Origin: Planctomicrobium sp051465645
GTDB lineage: Bacteria > Planctomycetota > Planctomycetia > Planctomycetales > Planctomycetaceae
Length of the DNA: 64,000 bases
NCBI RefSeq assembly: GCF_051465645.1
Contig: NZ_CP195790.1
Coordinates: 1,860,001-1,924,000, forward strand
Direction: 5' to 3'
Part shown: piece after piece, positions 18,801-25,892 of the stretch
Numbering within the stretch: the stretch's first letter is position 1
Layout: every line of letters begins with the position of its first letter
The notes under the pieces: model-generated
Databases searched by the model: none
Seen by the model: the letters and a program-made list of their open reading frames with translations, nothing else
What the model was told of the DNA's origin: nothing
Made by a program: the position numbers and the translations under genes

Positions 18801-21557
18801 GTAAATAGTCGGTGACTTCATGTTGAGGGCGAGTTCTAAAAGCCAGGTACCGTTGGCTCGCTTGGTGCCAAAATCCGATGTGGCTGCTACCGAGACCTTG
18901 GCCGAATAGTCCGGCTCCAGACTCCACAATGCGTCTTTCTTAAGATGACTTACCGGCACGCAGGCAGGTGAGACTTTGAATAGCTGTCCGGCGAAATCCT
19001 GGATGTCAGTCACCGGAATCCAAGGTGCTCCGAGATTGGCATCAATGTCGCCGGGAAGCACGTCTGGTGGCTGCACATTTTCCAGACGAACGGCGTTCCT
19101 TGCAAACTCAGGGACTGATGCTTTCGCGATGGCCAGTTTTGCGCGAACATTTCCGGAGAGGTACGCATCGGCTGTTTCCCACCGGCCTGACTCAGGATCG
19201 CAGAATATGAGATCACCAAGTTCGCTTAACACCTCGTCTTCGCTTTTGCCGTATAGGCGGGAGATCAGGGCCAGGTCGACGATGCCTGTCTGGTTCAGCG
19301 AGACCAGCAATCCTTCTTCGGCATTGGTGACACTCGTGATGGGAGACAGTTTTCCCACCACATCCTTTTCCATGATGGCCGATTTGGTCGCCGCGCCGGT
19401 GATTTCGTCATAGTCCTCAAGCGACATGACGAGCATGGCGTCAGGGTCTTCCTTGAACTTCACAATGTTCGGCATCCGCCGGACAACGCTACCGTCTTTG
19501 GTTTCCGAAAACGTGGTCTTGTTGATGGGACCGTATGAGGAGACGAACCGGTCATAAGATCGGTTGAGTTCCTGCCTTGCCTTATGTCGATGGTCGTCGG
19601 GCCAGCCTTCATTTTGGGATTGGAGGACGCGGCGTGCTTTGTCGCGCAGTTCAATCAGGGCTGCTAAGCGTTTGCCGGTCATGGTGCCGCCGCTTTGAAG
19701 CTCCTTGCCGCCATAGACCACTTTCTGGCTTTGGCCGCCCTCGATCTGGTAGATGGCTTTGTCATCGCCGATGAAAAAGCTGCCCTCAAAGATATGCTTC
19801 TCTGATGGAGGAGGGACGAACGTCGGTGCTGTTACGGTTTGTGCATTGCTGCCTTTTGCAGTCTCGAACTGTGGTAGTCGCGAAATGGCCTGATGAAGTT
19901 TGGGTTGCAGGTCGCCTGTGCCTTTGACGCTGTAACCTTGCCCGCCATAGAGCGTGTCTTTGCGGCTCCAGTCGCCCAGCACCATTTCGGGATGGTTCAG
20001 GAAGTAGCGGTTAACCGGAACCTCTGCGCCATCAATCGCGAGCGGTGCGATGCCCAGCCATTCGGGATCGACGTGGTGGGCAGGCTCGCCTGCCGCCCGC
20101 TTGCGAAGAAAGATGATGTCGGTCACCACGGCGGTTCCTTCCCGCTTGAAGGCATCGGAGGGAAGGCGAATGGCCCCGACAAAATCGGCAGCATCTGCAA
20201 GATGTTCCCTGATGGCGGCGTTTTGCTTGTCGAGCGTGTAGTGGGATGTGACCAGCGCCATCACGCCGCCGGGCTTTAATGCGTCGATGGATTTGGCAAA
20301 GAAATAATCATGCAGCGAATATTTCTGGCCATGGTAATTGAGCTTCACATCGGCAAAGGGGACATTGCCTACGACCGCATCAAGCTGTCCCTCGGGAAGC
20401 TTCGTGTCCCGGAAATTCTCAATACGAATGTCATGCTGAGGGTAGATCGACCGGGCGATCCGCCCGGAGATGGAATCCAGTTCCACTCCGATGAAGCGGT
20501 TGCCGCGTGCTGCCCGCCCAAGGAAATTACCGACACCGCATCCCGGTTCCAGGATGGTTGCATCACTGGGGGCACCGAGTCTGGTGATGGCGTCATGAAT
20601 CCCGTCGATAACAATATGAGATGTGTAGAAGGCGTTGTAGGTGGTACGCCGTGCGCTGTCATACTCTTCGGGGTTCAGGAGTGACCGCAGTTCTTCACCG
20701 ACTGACTTCCAGCGGTCGTCCTTATATTTTCCGGTCACCGGGTCCGGGAAAATGGACAAGGCCACCGGCCCGAATCCGGAAAACCGGCTAAGCACCTGTT
20801 TTTCCTCGTCGGTCGCGGGTCTGCTCGCCTGCTCAATCGCCTTCAACGTGCGGATCGCGGCCAGGATGTCGCGAGCCTTTGCCATCTCGCCGCCTGCCAT
20901 CCGCGATGGTTCTTCAACGGGTGGCGGTGGCTTTCCAACTGAATCTGGAATTGCCGGTTCAGGCGGTACAAAAGAGGATGCTGCTGCGTCGGATGTAGTC
21001 TGCCCGGCACGCGGGCTGACGGCAGGATCGGGCTTATCGCTGGACGGTACGGGCGGCGGCCGTACCGGTTGGTCGAAGAGCGATGGCTGCTTGCTTCGCT
21101 TGATTACCCGCGAGACAAAGGACTGCTTAGCGATGCCATTATCTGGTCGAGCGACAGTTCGTCCTCCTCGCCTTTCGGATTCACGGGCGGCATGCGATCC
21201 TGCATCTCCGTGATCGCCATCTCCGTCGCCTGCGAAGAGATTAAGCTGGCCTCCATTTGTGGCTGCTCGCTTGCCAGATCCCGGCTGATTTCCTCGTGGC
21301 TGGCTTTCAGTTCCCGGGCGATGGTTTCCATCGTCGTCAGGAGTTTGCGTTCCCGTTTCAGCTTCTCGTGCATCTGCGGGCGCTGCTCGATCAGTTCCAT
21401 TGCGATCGTTTTGTACTGCATGGCTGCTGTTCTCCTCGCGTTTGGTTGGTGCCGATGCTGGCGGCTCGGCTGTGATGGTTCCAGTAGACTTTGATGCTTC
21501 CGTTTCGTCCAGCGGAAATAATGTGGGGTGACGCCCTTTGGGCGGCCGCCGCTTCAT
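15894..21557 (-). CDS. N6-methyltransferase / SNF2-helicase giant protein
   Basis: This is a very large protein of the mobile-element methylase-helicase class. An N6-methyltransferase half has SAM motif I ILEPGCGVGNFLG and the catalytic-type motif NVPF (GNVPFADV). A helicase half follows, with VVGAGKTFTMAA, DEAH box VFIDEAHYFKN, TGTPISNTM, and motif VI-like EQRDGRILRQGN. Such proteins accompany conjugative elements and may protect or process transferred DNA; no precise role is established. The start is uncertain. The frame is open to 21632, ATG 21557 begins a plausible N-terminus, but the part between 21421 and 21104 overlaps another ORF with better coding bias. The first ATG after that overlap is at 20900, just before the conserved ARDILAAIRTLKAIE segment. 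The C-terminus is Lys/Arg-rich. Confidence 0.88.
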   Translation of the reverse strand: MKRRPPKGRHPTLFPLDETEASKSTGTITAEPPASAPTKREENSSHAVQNDRNGTDRAAPADAREAETGTQTPDDDGNHRPGTESQPRGNQPGSGKRAATNGGQLNLFAGDGDGDHGDAGSHAARESERRGGRTVARPDNGIAKQSFVSRVIKRSKQPSLFDQPVRPPPVPSSDKPDPAVSPRAGQTTSDAAASSFVPPEPAIPDSVGKPPPPVEEPSRMAGGEMAKARDILAAIRTLKAIEQASRPATDEEKQVLSRFSGFGPVALSIFPDPVTGKYKDDRWKSVGEELRSLLNPEEYDSARRTTYNAFYTSHIVIDGIHDAITRLGAPSDATILEPGCGVGNFLGRAARGNRFIGVELDSISGRIARSIYPQHDIRIENFRDTKLPEGQLDAVVGNVPFADVKLNYHGQKYSLHDYFFAKSIDALKPGGVMALVTSHYTLDKQNAAIREHLADAADFVGAIRLPSDAFKREGTAVVTDIIFLRKRAAGEPAHHVDPEWLGIAPLAIDGAEVPVNRYFLNHPEMVLGDWSRKDTLYGGQGYSVKGTGDLQPKLHQAISRLPQFETAKGSNAQTVTAPTFVPPPSEKHIFEGSFFIGDDKAIYQIEGGQSQKVVYGGKELQSGGTMTGKRLAALIELRDKARRVLQSQNEGWPDDHRHKARQELNRSYDRFVSSYGPINKTTFSETKDGSVVRRMPNIVKFKEDPDAMLVMSLEDYDEITGAATKSAIMEKDVVGKLSPITSVTNAEEGLLVSLNQTGIVDLALISRLYGKSEDEVLSELGDLIFCDPESGRWETADAYLSGNVRAKLAIAKASVPEFARNAVRLENVQPPDVLPGDIDANLGAPWIPVTDIQDFAGQLFKVSPACVPVSHLKKDALWSLEPDYSAKVSVAATSDFGTKRANGTWLLELALNMKSPTIYDTIDHGDRQERVVNQEATMAAREKQKKIKERFRAFVFVDPDRTERLVRIYNDTYNNLRPRLFDGSHLDFPGMNDALSLRPHQKDAVWRGMSSGNTLLAHVVGAGKTFTMAATGMKMKQAGLVHKPMYVVPNHLLEQFAREFMQLYPNAKLLVASKEDLSRDRRKFLTAKIASGQWDGIIVTHSSFERIGMSKEYQEQFLREQIAEYDQLLIEHAAERGSNRNVIKSIEKQKAAREEKLTNLLASDKKDDGLVFDELGVDHVFIDEAHYFKNLETATKMDRVAGIQTGGSERAFDVYMKARYLGKQHRGHGVTFATGTPISNTMVEMYTMQRFLDPEGLRSRGIEHFDAWAATFGEVVDTMEIAPDGSGLRQRSRFAKFTNLPELQQMFRAFADVQTATMLNLPCPKLEGGKPHIVASPMSDEQFSLQQELVERYERLRSQKIDPRIDNALAITTDGRKLATDARMLAADAPDFPESKINKLVDNVVAVWERTKDTRGTQLIFSDFGVNPNDWGYSPYSQVLKKLAERGIPSSEIASIGEAESDAKKQALFEKVRNGTVRVLIGSTQKMGTGTNVQKRLVALHHLDAPWKPAEVEQRDGRILRQGNLNKEVAIYRYVTEGSFDAYMWQALETKARFIGQVITGDNVSRSAEDIGSQELSYAEVKAIASGNPAVLTLAEADAELKRLGLLKKNHLDEQYVARLAVRDLPEKITAMNERVAKMDADAETIEAHAGTRITIGSTAWSKEDVSAVLGSKLESLPNHTRESTRVPIGKFKGLQYGLIIHPLTPPDVYLEGAMTRISGLSKEHQGPRAVLNALERLSSSYNTEAARLSDDVAIYTSQLSDYQGKLGETFSHDEYLNDLTRLRDKLKAALSKRDNPNDATKGPSSSELACQIKELTAAHSVDTQTGRTEPKRIAAEEPVTARIRKRLEQAALHEADPPNSPGTPPGPFSERILRERAWKNDGQSPA
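21104..21421 (-). CDS. Small helical protein overlapping helicase 5' region
   Basis: This is a 105-residue protein starting MQYKTIAMELIEQRPQMHEK. Its composition is that of a charged helical protein (Glu, Lys, Met), and third codon positions are mostly G or C, as in genuine genes here. AGGAGA lies about 8 bases before its ATG. The overlapping frame of the giant helicase gives a low-complexity Arg/Gly/Asp-rich translation in the same stretch, so this frame is probably the translated one. The C-terminus contains EEDELSLDQIMASL. No domain is recognised. It would sit between the gene at 21682-22140 and the helicase, all on the minus strand. Function unknown. Confidence 0.55.
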   Translation of the reverse strand: MQYKTIAMELIEQRPQMHEKLKRERKLLTTMETIARELKASHEEISRDLASEQPQMEASLISSQATEMAITEMQDRMPPVNPKGEEDELSLDQIMASLSSPLSRG

Positions 21558-21681
21558 GTCACGCATCCGCCAGGCAGATGAAATCGCCTGTAGTTTTCGG
21601 TTGTTGGCCGCTGCTGGCCAGTAGAATAGCACGACGTTGCGTAAAAGTCCGTTCGATCAATATCATCTTCATCTCCTGTGC

Positions 21682-22140
21682 TTAAATCGGAATTTCCTGA
21701 CTGTTTTCAATGCCTTTGGCCTCGCGAAGCATGGCCCGCACCTCTTGATACAGCCGCTCGGATTCAACGCGGAGACTATGTTCATTGTCGGGGCGCACAG
21801 GATGGACCCACACCATGTCCCGAGGATTCCAGCGGAATCCGTATTCCTTCATGCGGGTGAGCACTTCGTTTGCGGGCTTTTCCTCAAACTTGATCATCAT
21901 CAACCGGTCTTGCTTGCTCTCGAAAAGCCGAACCCCGGCTTGCACATCGCCAGCAATGGCAAACGGGTCTGAGGCGATCAGTGGTCTGCGTTCCCGCCGA
22001 ACCCTCTCGGCAAAGCTCATGGGATTGCTGTAGCGGGCTGCATCCTGATCAACCTGTGATGCAGTAGTAGCAACCGGCGAATCATCGGTGCGATCCTTTG
22101 ATTGGGTTTTGCTGCCGGTTTCGTCTTGTGTGTCTGTCAT
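21682..22140 (-). CDS. Hypothetical element-backbone protein
   Basis: This is a 152-residue protein. A polar N-terminal 50 residues precede a compact domain with DRLMMIKFEEKPANEVLTRM followed by KEYGFRWNPRDMVWVHP. A Phe-Arg-Trp then Val-Trp pattern of this kind occurs in small DNA-processing or polyvalent domains of mobile elements, but I cannot name the family with certainty. I chose the ATG at 22140 because GGAGG lies 5 bases upstream; another ATG at 22161 has no ribosome site. It is upstream of, and probably co-transcribed with, the small gene and the helicase. A TTAA-type inverted repeat lies in its promoter region. Confidence 0.7.
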   Translation of the reverse strand: MTDTQDETGSKTQSKDRTDDSPVATTASQVDQDAARYSNPMSFAERVRRERRPLIASDPFAIAGDVQAGVRLFESKQDRLMMIKFEEKPANEVLTRMKEYGFRWNPRDMVWVHPVRPDNEHSLRVESERLYQEVRAMLREAKGIENSQEIPI

Positions 22141-22168
22141 GTGATCCTCCATGATCTGCAAGGTTATT

Positions 22169-22186
22169 CGTTAACCTTTATTAACG
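22169..22186 (-). promoter_or_regulatory. TTAA-type operator upstream of 22140 gene
   Basis: The 6-bp arms CGTTAA and TTAACG flank a 6-base spacer. Read on the minus strand it is GTTAATAAAGGTTAAC, which resembles ATTAACAAAGCGTTAAT before the relaxase gene (46354-46370). It lies 29 bases upstream of the gene start, where a repressor could block RNA polymerase. Confidence 0.4.
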
Positions 22187-22441
22187 ACATTAGCACGAAT
22201 TAATCCTTTTGCGCAAGAGGCTGAGTGCGGGTTTCAGCGTTTTAATGCACCGCAAAGCCGCAGAAACCCTAGGTTATTGTGCTGTGCAAAACTGGAAAGC
22301 GGCAGCTTTACAAATGCTTATCCCATATACGGCTGGCACGTTCCATGCGCGGCAAACCGTTAACATCTTTACCAGTTAATAGCGGCGGAAACGGCTTCAG
22401 ACGTCTGTTTGCTGTTCCGCGCAACATGTGGCCCAGGCAAA

Positions 22442-22793
22442 ATGGCACGGTTTCCGACAGGCATGTTGACTGTCGATGCGGCGCAAAATAAACAACCCTT
22501 GATCTCTCAGCTTGGCGATGCCGAAGTGCAACGCCAGTGGAAGGCACGCGGCCTTGGATTCGACCTGCCGTTTTCAGTGCGGTCATTGTGCGGACAGTTC
22601 CTGCTGGGCGAATCTTCTTCGCTGGACTTTGGCGAAGGGCTCAAACGGTCCGTCGCCGACACGCTGCTGGGTGAGGGGTTGGCCTGGGCACGTGGCTCGG
22701 GGCGACAAGACGGCTATTGAACTTTTTCTGACCGGAATCCGTGGCTGGGAAGCAGGGCTGAGACGGCATTTCCCTGAGAAATCAAAGCAATAG
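22442..22793 (+). pseudogene. Frameshifted hypothetical gene
   Basis: From ATG 22442 the frame encodes MARFPTGMLTVDAAQ... through GLAWARGSG. At about 22697-22705 (GGCTCGGGGCGACAAG) sensible coding switches to another frame, continuing as DKTAIELFLTGIRGWEAGL...FPEKSKQ and ending at 22793. Joined, the two parts give a coherent protein of about 115 residues. The switch sits at a GGGG run, so it may be a natural frameshift mutation or a sequencing error. No domain is recognised. A GTTAAC...GTTAAT motif at 22359-22380 lies upstream, resembling the TTAA operators of the element. Confidence 0.5.
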
Positions 22794-22814
22794 TGAATCA
22801 AATGGGATCGCTGG

Positions 22815-22998
22815 TGTCTGGAAAACTCTTCGAGGTTGTCGCAACTCGACTCATGTGGTCATTGAATGCAGAGCCTTATGTACCAATATGTTGCGGCGAA
22901 TCGTGGTCATCGTGATTCAACGTTGGAACACTGATTTCGATGAAAAACTGGCACACAAGCCAGGCAAGAAGAAACGCCCTGAGAGGCGAACCGGTGTC
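22815..22998 (+). pseudogene. Decayed 3' end of a recombinase module
   Basis: The stretch 22857-22943 aligns base for base without gaps to 3043-3129, the junction between the serine recombinase stop and its small HTH gene. In translation, IECRALC...FDEK matches IERGALC...FDEK. Upstream, KLFEVVATRL corresponds to the recombinase C-terminus NELPEAVSTRF. The similarity fades after about 22990, before the HTH part, and the frame stops at 22998. It therefore marks a former recombinase insertion immediately left of the BREX operon. The following 140 bases to 23142 hold no gene that I can see. Confidence 0.6.
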
Positions 22999-23142
22999 GT
23001 CGGGTGATTCTCATAGTCCGGTGTCAGGTCGAATTGCCTCTGGCTGCCGGAAGACTTCAACTGAGGGAAAAGCGTGCAGCAGTGTCAAACGCCCATTTAA
23101 TGTGGATAGCCTGTAACAATTCCAGCAAATCAGAACGAACGA

Positions 23143-23901
23143 CTATGTGTCACTTCGAGTCACGAATTCATGATCTAGGCCATGCCGCACAATTCTCAGG
23201 GAATTACCGCGAAATGATAAAGAGCTGCCCGATACTGTGCAGATACTGAATGGGAAAAAAGCAGGTTCTTTTAGAACGGCATCCAATTGTAACATGTCCC
23301 TATTGGTCGCGAACACAGCAGCTTCGCACAATAGCGATACCAGGTTGGGGTCTGCGATATCGGCAATCACCTGTTTTTCGTAGCACCCTTTGTCTTCAGA
23401 ATCTTTCAAAACATTCCACGCCACGAAAGAACGAATGGCGAAACGACCGTACCGACTGACAGTCTGTCGGTCGCCGTACTGTTCCTTGAGGCGGTTAATG
23501 ATCTGTGTCTGGGTCACTTGATCCTGCAAGGCCAACAAGCGGCCAGTCTGGCGGGCTACATTGAACCAGAACGGATAGACCGCCGAGATCATCCCCCAGT
23601 GAACTGCCAAGGCCATCGACGGGTTTTCCCGTAGAAACGCCAGCGAGGCATCCCGGAATGGAATCAGTTCAGGGTCTGGAGAGACCCATATTCTCATCAA
23701 ATTGTTGACGACAAAGGTTCGGGTCTGGTCGCTTCGTTCGCCTTCGGTGCCGTTGCCTTTTCTGTCCGAGAGGAACTCATGTATCTCCTGGCGGATGGTT
23801 TTGGCGTCGAGTCCTGCCAGGAGCAGATTGGCTGCTTTCTGCATCCACTCGAAACGAATCGCTTGCTTGATGCCAATGGCTTCGTGCCTTTTGCCCATCA
23901 C
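23143..23901 (-). CDS. brxA: BrxA-family BREX protein
   Basis: This is a 252-residue protein with the BrxA (DUF1819-like) pattern: LLLAGLDAKTIRQEIHEFL near the N-terminus, a central PFRDASLAFLRENPSMALAVHWGM, and GRFAIRSFVAWNVLKD. BrxA is a small DNA-binding-type BREX component of uncertain role. It is the last gene of the type 3 operon, and its ATG overlaps the pglZ stop (ATGA, 23898-23901). The length is near the family norm. A Met-Met start gives an alternative three bases in. The decayed recombinase module lies just beyond its 3' end, suggesting that this is the edge of the BREX cargo. Confidence 0.85.
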   Translation of the reverse strand: MMGKRHEAIGIKQAIRFEWMQKAANLLLAGLDAKTIRQEIHEFLSDRKGNGTEGERSDQTRTFVVNNLMRIWVSPDPELIPFRDASLAFLRENPSMALAVHWGMISAVYPFWFNVARQTGRLLALQDQVTQTQIINRLKEQYGDRQTVSRYGRFAIRSFVAWNVLKDSEDKGCYEKQVIADIADPNLVSLLCEAAVFATNRDMLQLDAVLKEPAFFPFSICTVSGSSLSFRGNSLRIVRHGLDHEFVTRSDT

Positions 23902-25892
23902 CGTGTCCTCCTTTCAAACTTCACCAGGGGCACGATGACTTCTTCAATGGCTATACCGCCGTGACCTACGATGACCTCTCCTGGGCTGACAAACGCGTCG
24001 TGGCCACTGGCCACCAGAGGGAAATAGTCCGCTGGCAATCCAAGCGGCGGCCACTCGTGAGCAAATGGGAATGCCCCAGCCACCTGAGCGCGGAGTTCCG
24101 GCGTGGGGTACACACGAACCCGCTCGCCGCGGGTTTCGGCAATCACACCCTCAGATGGGCGGCCTTTGCCGTCGCATTGGATGTTGCCGTGATCAGCCGT
24201 CAGCCAGACCTCATAGCCGTATTCCAACAGTTGGCCGACCAGAGCGGCCAGGAACCCACCCTGGCACCATTGCTTGATCTGGTTGTGCATCCCGGCCGAG
24301 CCGAGTTGCATGCCGTGCATGATCTTGTCGACCTTGTCCACGACCAGTCCCACCACCTTGGTCTTCCCGGGGTGGATTGAGGCGTCGAGTACACTGGATG
24401 CATCGCCGTCGCCAAGGCCGCGCTGGTAAGCGACATCCAGCCGGGAAAGGCCATGGCCTTCCCAGAACTGCTTCCAGAGTTTCTCTTCGCTGTTGGTTGA
24501 GTTGATGGATGACGGGAAATAGAGCGGCGGCTTGCCCGAGAAGATCGATTGCCGCGATACCGAGGTCAGCGTCGGAATCCAGGCGAAGGTCGCGGATTCG
24601 CGCATGACCAGTTTGGCGTCCTGCTTTTGCAGAAGCTGGCGGATGGTCACCCACTGGTCCAGGGCTAGGCCATCGACCACGATCAGCGCAGCACGGCTGC
24701 TACCGGAGTCCTCGATATCCCGAGCCAGGCGACGCGGCACATGGTGCAGCATGGCCGGATTGGTTGGCGGCAAGTTGATCAGACTGGAGTAGTGGTCCAG
24801 CAGCCAACCGGTAAAGGTCGTATTCAGTGCATTGCCGATTTCTCTGAGCCGGGTCTGATGTTCGGTGCTGTTGCCGCAATGAACCAGCGATGACAGTTCG
24901 GCCCATTTCAACGCAAAGGCGGTCCAGTCAGAGTAACGCGCTTCCGCAGCGGGCAGCTCCTTCTCGACAACGCGAAACAAACGAGAGACCCGAAGCCCGT
25001 CATCGTCCACGCCGGACGTGGCGATACCGCTCCGAACCCAGGACCCGGCATCCACTTCAATGCCTTTGGCCTCGACAGGGGTGAGTTTCCCCTCCAGGAA
25101 CAGGTTGTCGATATAGACCTTGATGTCCTGGTGGTCGAACGGCAAGCGATCAGGGCCGGGATACTTGAGGCCGTATTCCAGCGAATCTTCCCGTACCTGA
25201 TTAGCGCTACCGAGCCTGGAAAGAAAGAGCGGCCAGCGTTCCTGCAAAAAGGCGAAGAAGGCCTCATCGTCCGGAACGATTTCAGAGAGCGGCCAGGTAT
25301 TGCACACATCGTGCCCTTTGAGAACCTGGATGAGCCGCTCGGCCAGCATCAGCGGGAGCTGAAGCTTGCCGTAGTGCAGGCGAAGCAATGCGCGTAGCAG
25401 CTCCACCTCGTTGGCAATCAGTTCTGCGGCAATGCCGAACACATGACGGAGAATGAAATCCTTGGTGGCGTTGTCGCCCATGCGATCCGGCGACGACTTG
25501 CGCTGGGCCTCGAATAGCGCGTCCAGCAGGCTCCGGTCGAGCTTCTCAATGACCGGGTAGCTCAGGTTGGGAAAGAGCTCCCCGAGGTTGAACGACAGCT
25601 TCCGGCCAGCCTGGAGCAGGTCGTAAGGCAAGAATTCCAGCTCCGCATCCTGCAAGCGGAGGACCACCACCAGATCGGTGTGCTCACCTAGGTCCCAGAT
25701 CGAACGGTACTTGGACTCATAGGCGTATCTGAATTCGACCGGGTCACTGAACTCGATCAGGTCGAACCCGCGCCCGCGAAGCTCCAATGCCAGCTTCTCC
25801 TCGGTCAACAGGCAATCCGGGTCCGCGACCAGGGTCAGCTTGCTGATGTTGGGTACAAAGTCGTTCAGGATGGCGTCTCGCCAACTACTCAT
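23898..25892 (-). CDS. pglZ: PglZ alkaline-phosphatase-fold BREX protein (type 3)
   Basis: This is a 664-residue protein. The PglZ domain of the alkaline phosphatase superfamily occupies the C-terminal half: AALIVVDGLALDQW (~400-413) provides the metal-binding Asp, WLTADHGNIQ (~560) the Asp-His pair, and VGHGGIAIEEVIVPL the final His-bearing motif. The N-terminal ~380 residues are helical and typical of the BREX-3 form. PglZ is required in BREX and is the one component found in all BREX types. The start overlaps the helicase stop by 4 bases and its stop overlaps brxA, so the three are translationally coupled. Confidence 0.92.
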   Translation of the reverse strand: MSSWRDAILNDFVPNISKLTLVADPDCLLTEEKLALELRGRGFDLIEFSDPVEFRYAYESKYRSIWDLGEHTDLVVVLRLQDAELEFLPYDLLQAGRKLSFNLGELFPNLSYPVIEKLDRSLLDALFEAQRKSSPDRMGDNATKDFILRHVFGIAAELIANEVELLRALLRLHYGKLQLPLMLAERLIQVLKGHDVCNTWPLSEIVPDDEAFFAFLQERWPLFLSRLGSANQVREDSLEYGLKYPGPDRLPFDHQDIKVYIDNLFLEGKLTPVEAKGIEVDAGSWVRSGIATSGVDDDGLRVSRLFRVVEKELPAAEARYSDWTAFALKWAELSSLVHCGNSTEHQTRLREIGNALNTTFTGWLLDHYSSLINLPPTNPAMLHHVPRRLARDIEDSGSSRAALIVVDGLALDQWVTIRQLLQKQDAKLVMRESATFAWIPTLTSVSRQSIFSGKPPLYFPSSINSTNSEEKLWKQFWEGHGLSRLDVAYQRGLGDGDASSVLDASIHPGKTKVVGLVVDKVDKIMHGMQLGSAGMHNQIKQWCQGGFLAALVGQLLEYGYEVWLTADHGNIQCDGKGRPSEGVIAETRGERVRVYPTPELRAQVAGAFPFAHEWPPLGLPADYFPLVASGHDAFVSPGEVIVGHGGIAIEEVIVPLVKFERRTR

